The notes under the pieces are model-generated. The model did not search any database. It saw only the letters and a program-made list of their open reading frames with translations, and had not been told where the DNA came from. A DNA stretch of 5,622 nucleotides, taken from NCBI GenBank assembly GCA_016218905.1, contig JACRCS010000284.1:1-5622 (forward strand), in the 5' to 3' direction. A program made the position numbers and the translations under genes. How positions within the stretch are numbered: position 1 is the first letter of the stretch; every line of letters begins with the position of its first letter. Source of the DNA: Deltaproteobacteria bacterium (lineage in GTDB: Bacteria > Desulfobacterota_C > Deferrisomatia > Deferrisomatales > JACRMM01). Shown piece after piece: positions 4,994-5,622 of this stretch.

Positions 4994-5622
4994 TCAGCGC
5001 ATGAAAGGGAGTCTTCCCGCCATGCCCTTGCCGAGAAGCTTGCCGAGCTTGCCCATCTTTCCGCCCCCTGCGAGGCCGAGCTGGTTCATCTTCTTAAGCA
5101 TCGCTCGGGCTTCCTGAAAACGCTTCATGAGCCGGTTGATGTCCTCTACGCGCGTCCCGCTGCCGACGGCGATCCTCCGCCGCCGACTCGCGTTGAGGAT
5201 CTCGGGCCGGCGTCGCTCTTCGACCGTCATGCTGTCGATGATGGCCACCACGCGGCCCAGCTCCTTCTCGTCGGGCGCGGCACCCTTCAGACCGCCTGCA
5301 CCCGGAATCATGCTCAGGAGGTCCTGAACGCTTCCGAGCTTCCGAATCATCTTCAGCTGATCGCGAAAATCGTCGAGGCCGAAGACGTTCTTCCGGAGCT
5401 TCTCCTGGAGCTCCGCAGCCTGGTCCTGGTCGACCGCCCGCTCGGCCTTTTCGATGAGGCTGAGGACGTCGCCCATCCCCAGAATGCGCGAAGCCATGCG
5501 CTCCGGATGAAAGACCTCGAGGGCGTCGAGCTTCTCTCCCGTGCCCACGAGCTTGACCGGCCGCCGGGTCACCGCCTGGATGGACAGGGCGGCACCGCCC
5601 CGCGCGTCGCCGTCCATCTTCG
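4994..5622 (-). CDS. ffh: Signal recognition particle protein Ffh, 5' part cut by the window edge
   Basis: Ffh is the SRP54-type GTPase that binds 4.5S/SRP RNA and signal sequences on nascent chains and delivers ribosomes to FtsY at the membrane. About 209 C-terminal codons are present. The fragment opens in the G domain with [13 protein letters not shown], the (T)KxDGDARGG motif that contacts guanine and the active site, then GTGEK and [24 protein letters not shown] closing the NG domain. The M domain follows: [17 protein letters not shown], the finger-loop region with LLSMIPG, then [18 protein letters not shown], the helix-turn-helix RNA-binding motif, and [21 protein letters not shown]. 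The tail is Gly/Lys/Met-rich and ends RLPFMR, with TGA at 4994. The reading frame continues past the window edge, so the internal ATG at 5617 is not a start. The gene heads this part of the operon and is followed by rpsP, a common arrangement. Confidence 0.98.
   Translation of the reverse strand, partial: KMDGDARGGAALSIQAVTRRPVKLVGTGEKLDALEVFHPERMASRILGMGDVLSLIEKAERAVDQDQAAELQEKLRKNVFGLDDFRDQLKMIRKLGSVQDLLSMIPGAGGLKGAAPDEKELGRVVAIIDSMTVEERRRPEILNASRRRRIAVGSGTRVEDINRLMKRFQEARAMLKKMNQLGLAGGGKMGKLGKLLGKGMAGRLPFMR

Noticed and set aside
4942..5015. Possible promoter in the ffh-rpsP gap (TACACT as a -10-like hexamer)
   Set aside because: The hexamer matches the consensus only partly and no reasonable -35 element lies 16-18 nt upstream. 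The short gap favours co-transcription with ffh.
5615..5617. ATG at 5617 as the start of a short 207-codon gene
   Set aside because: The frame continues upstream with Lys to the window edge and the sequence there is the internal G-domain motif of Ffh, so this is an internal Met of a truncated gene.

Overview
This window is a compact, GC-rich bacterial housekeeping locus in which every recognisable gene lies on the minus strand, so transcription runs from high to low coordinates. In transcription order the genes are ffh (3' part only), rpsP, rimM, trmD, a SPOUT-type RNA methyltransferase of the TM1570/COG4752 family, rplS, yraN and gyrA (5' two thirds only). All are full-length apart from the two cut by the window edges. 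No mobile element, CRISPR array, tRNA or rRNA is visible, and no gap between genes exceeds 300 bases. The largest gaps are about 172 nt (rplS to yraN) and 113 nt (methyltransferase to rplS).

Right part (about 2350-5622): a variant of the widespread ffh-rpsP-rimM-trmD-rplS translation operon. Ffh is the SRP GTPase, bS16 and bL19 are ribosomal proteins, RimM matures the 30S subunit, TrmD makes m1G37 in tRNA, and the extra SPOUT protein is a predicted RNA methyltransferase of unknown target. The enzyme genes are tightly coupled: rimM/trmD and trmD/methyltransferase each overlap by the four bases GTGA. The two ribosomal protein genes start with ATG behind strong Shine-Dalgarno sequences. The three enzyme genes all start with GTG, and two of them lack a good Shine-Dalgarno. 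This fits the need for far more ribosomal protein than modification enzyme.

Left part (1-2349): a gap of about 172 nt with GC-rich hairpins, then yraN (a small predicted nuclease-fold protein) and gyrA. The ribosome-binding site and start codon of yraN are enclosed in a perfect 9-bp stem. The rnhB gene that often sits between rplS and yraN is absent, and so is the KH-domain gene (khpA) often found between rpsP and rimM.

Organism: the chromosomal core genes, high GC and the trmD/TM1570-type methyltransferase pairing suggest a GC-rich bacterium from the former Deltaproteobacteria or a related uncultured phylum. This is inference; the sequence alone does not fix the phylum. I did not find a new multi-gene system here. 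The points most worth checking are the yraN start-site hairpin, a Glu in TrmD where the well-studied enzymes have the catalytic Asp, and the uncharacterised SPOUT protein coupled to TrmD.
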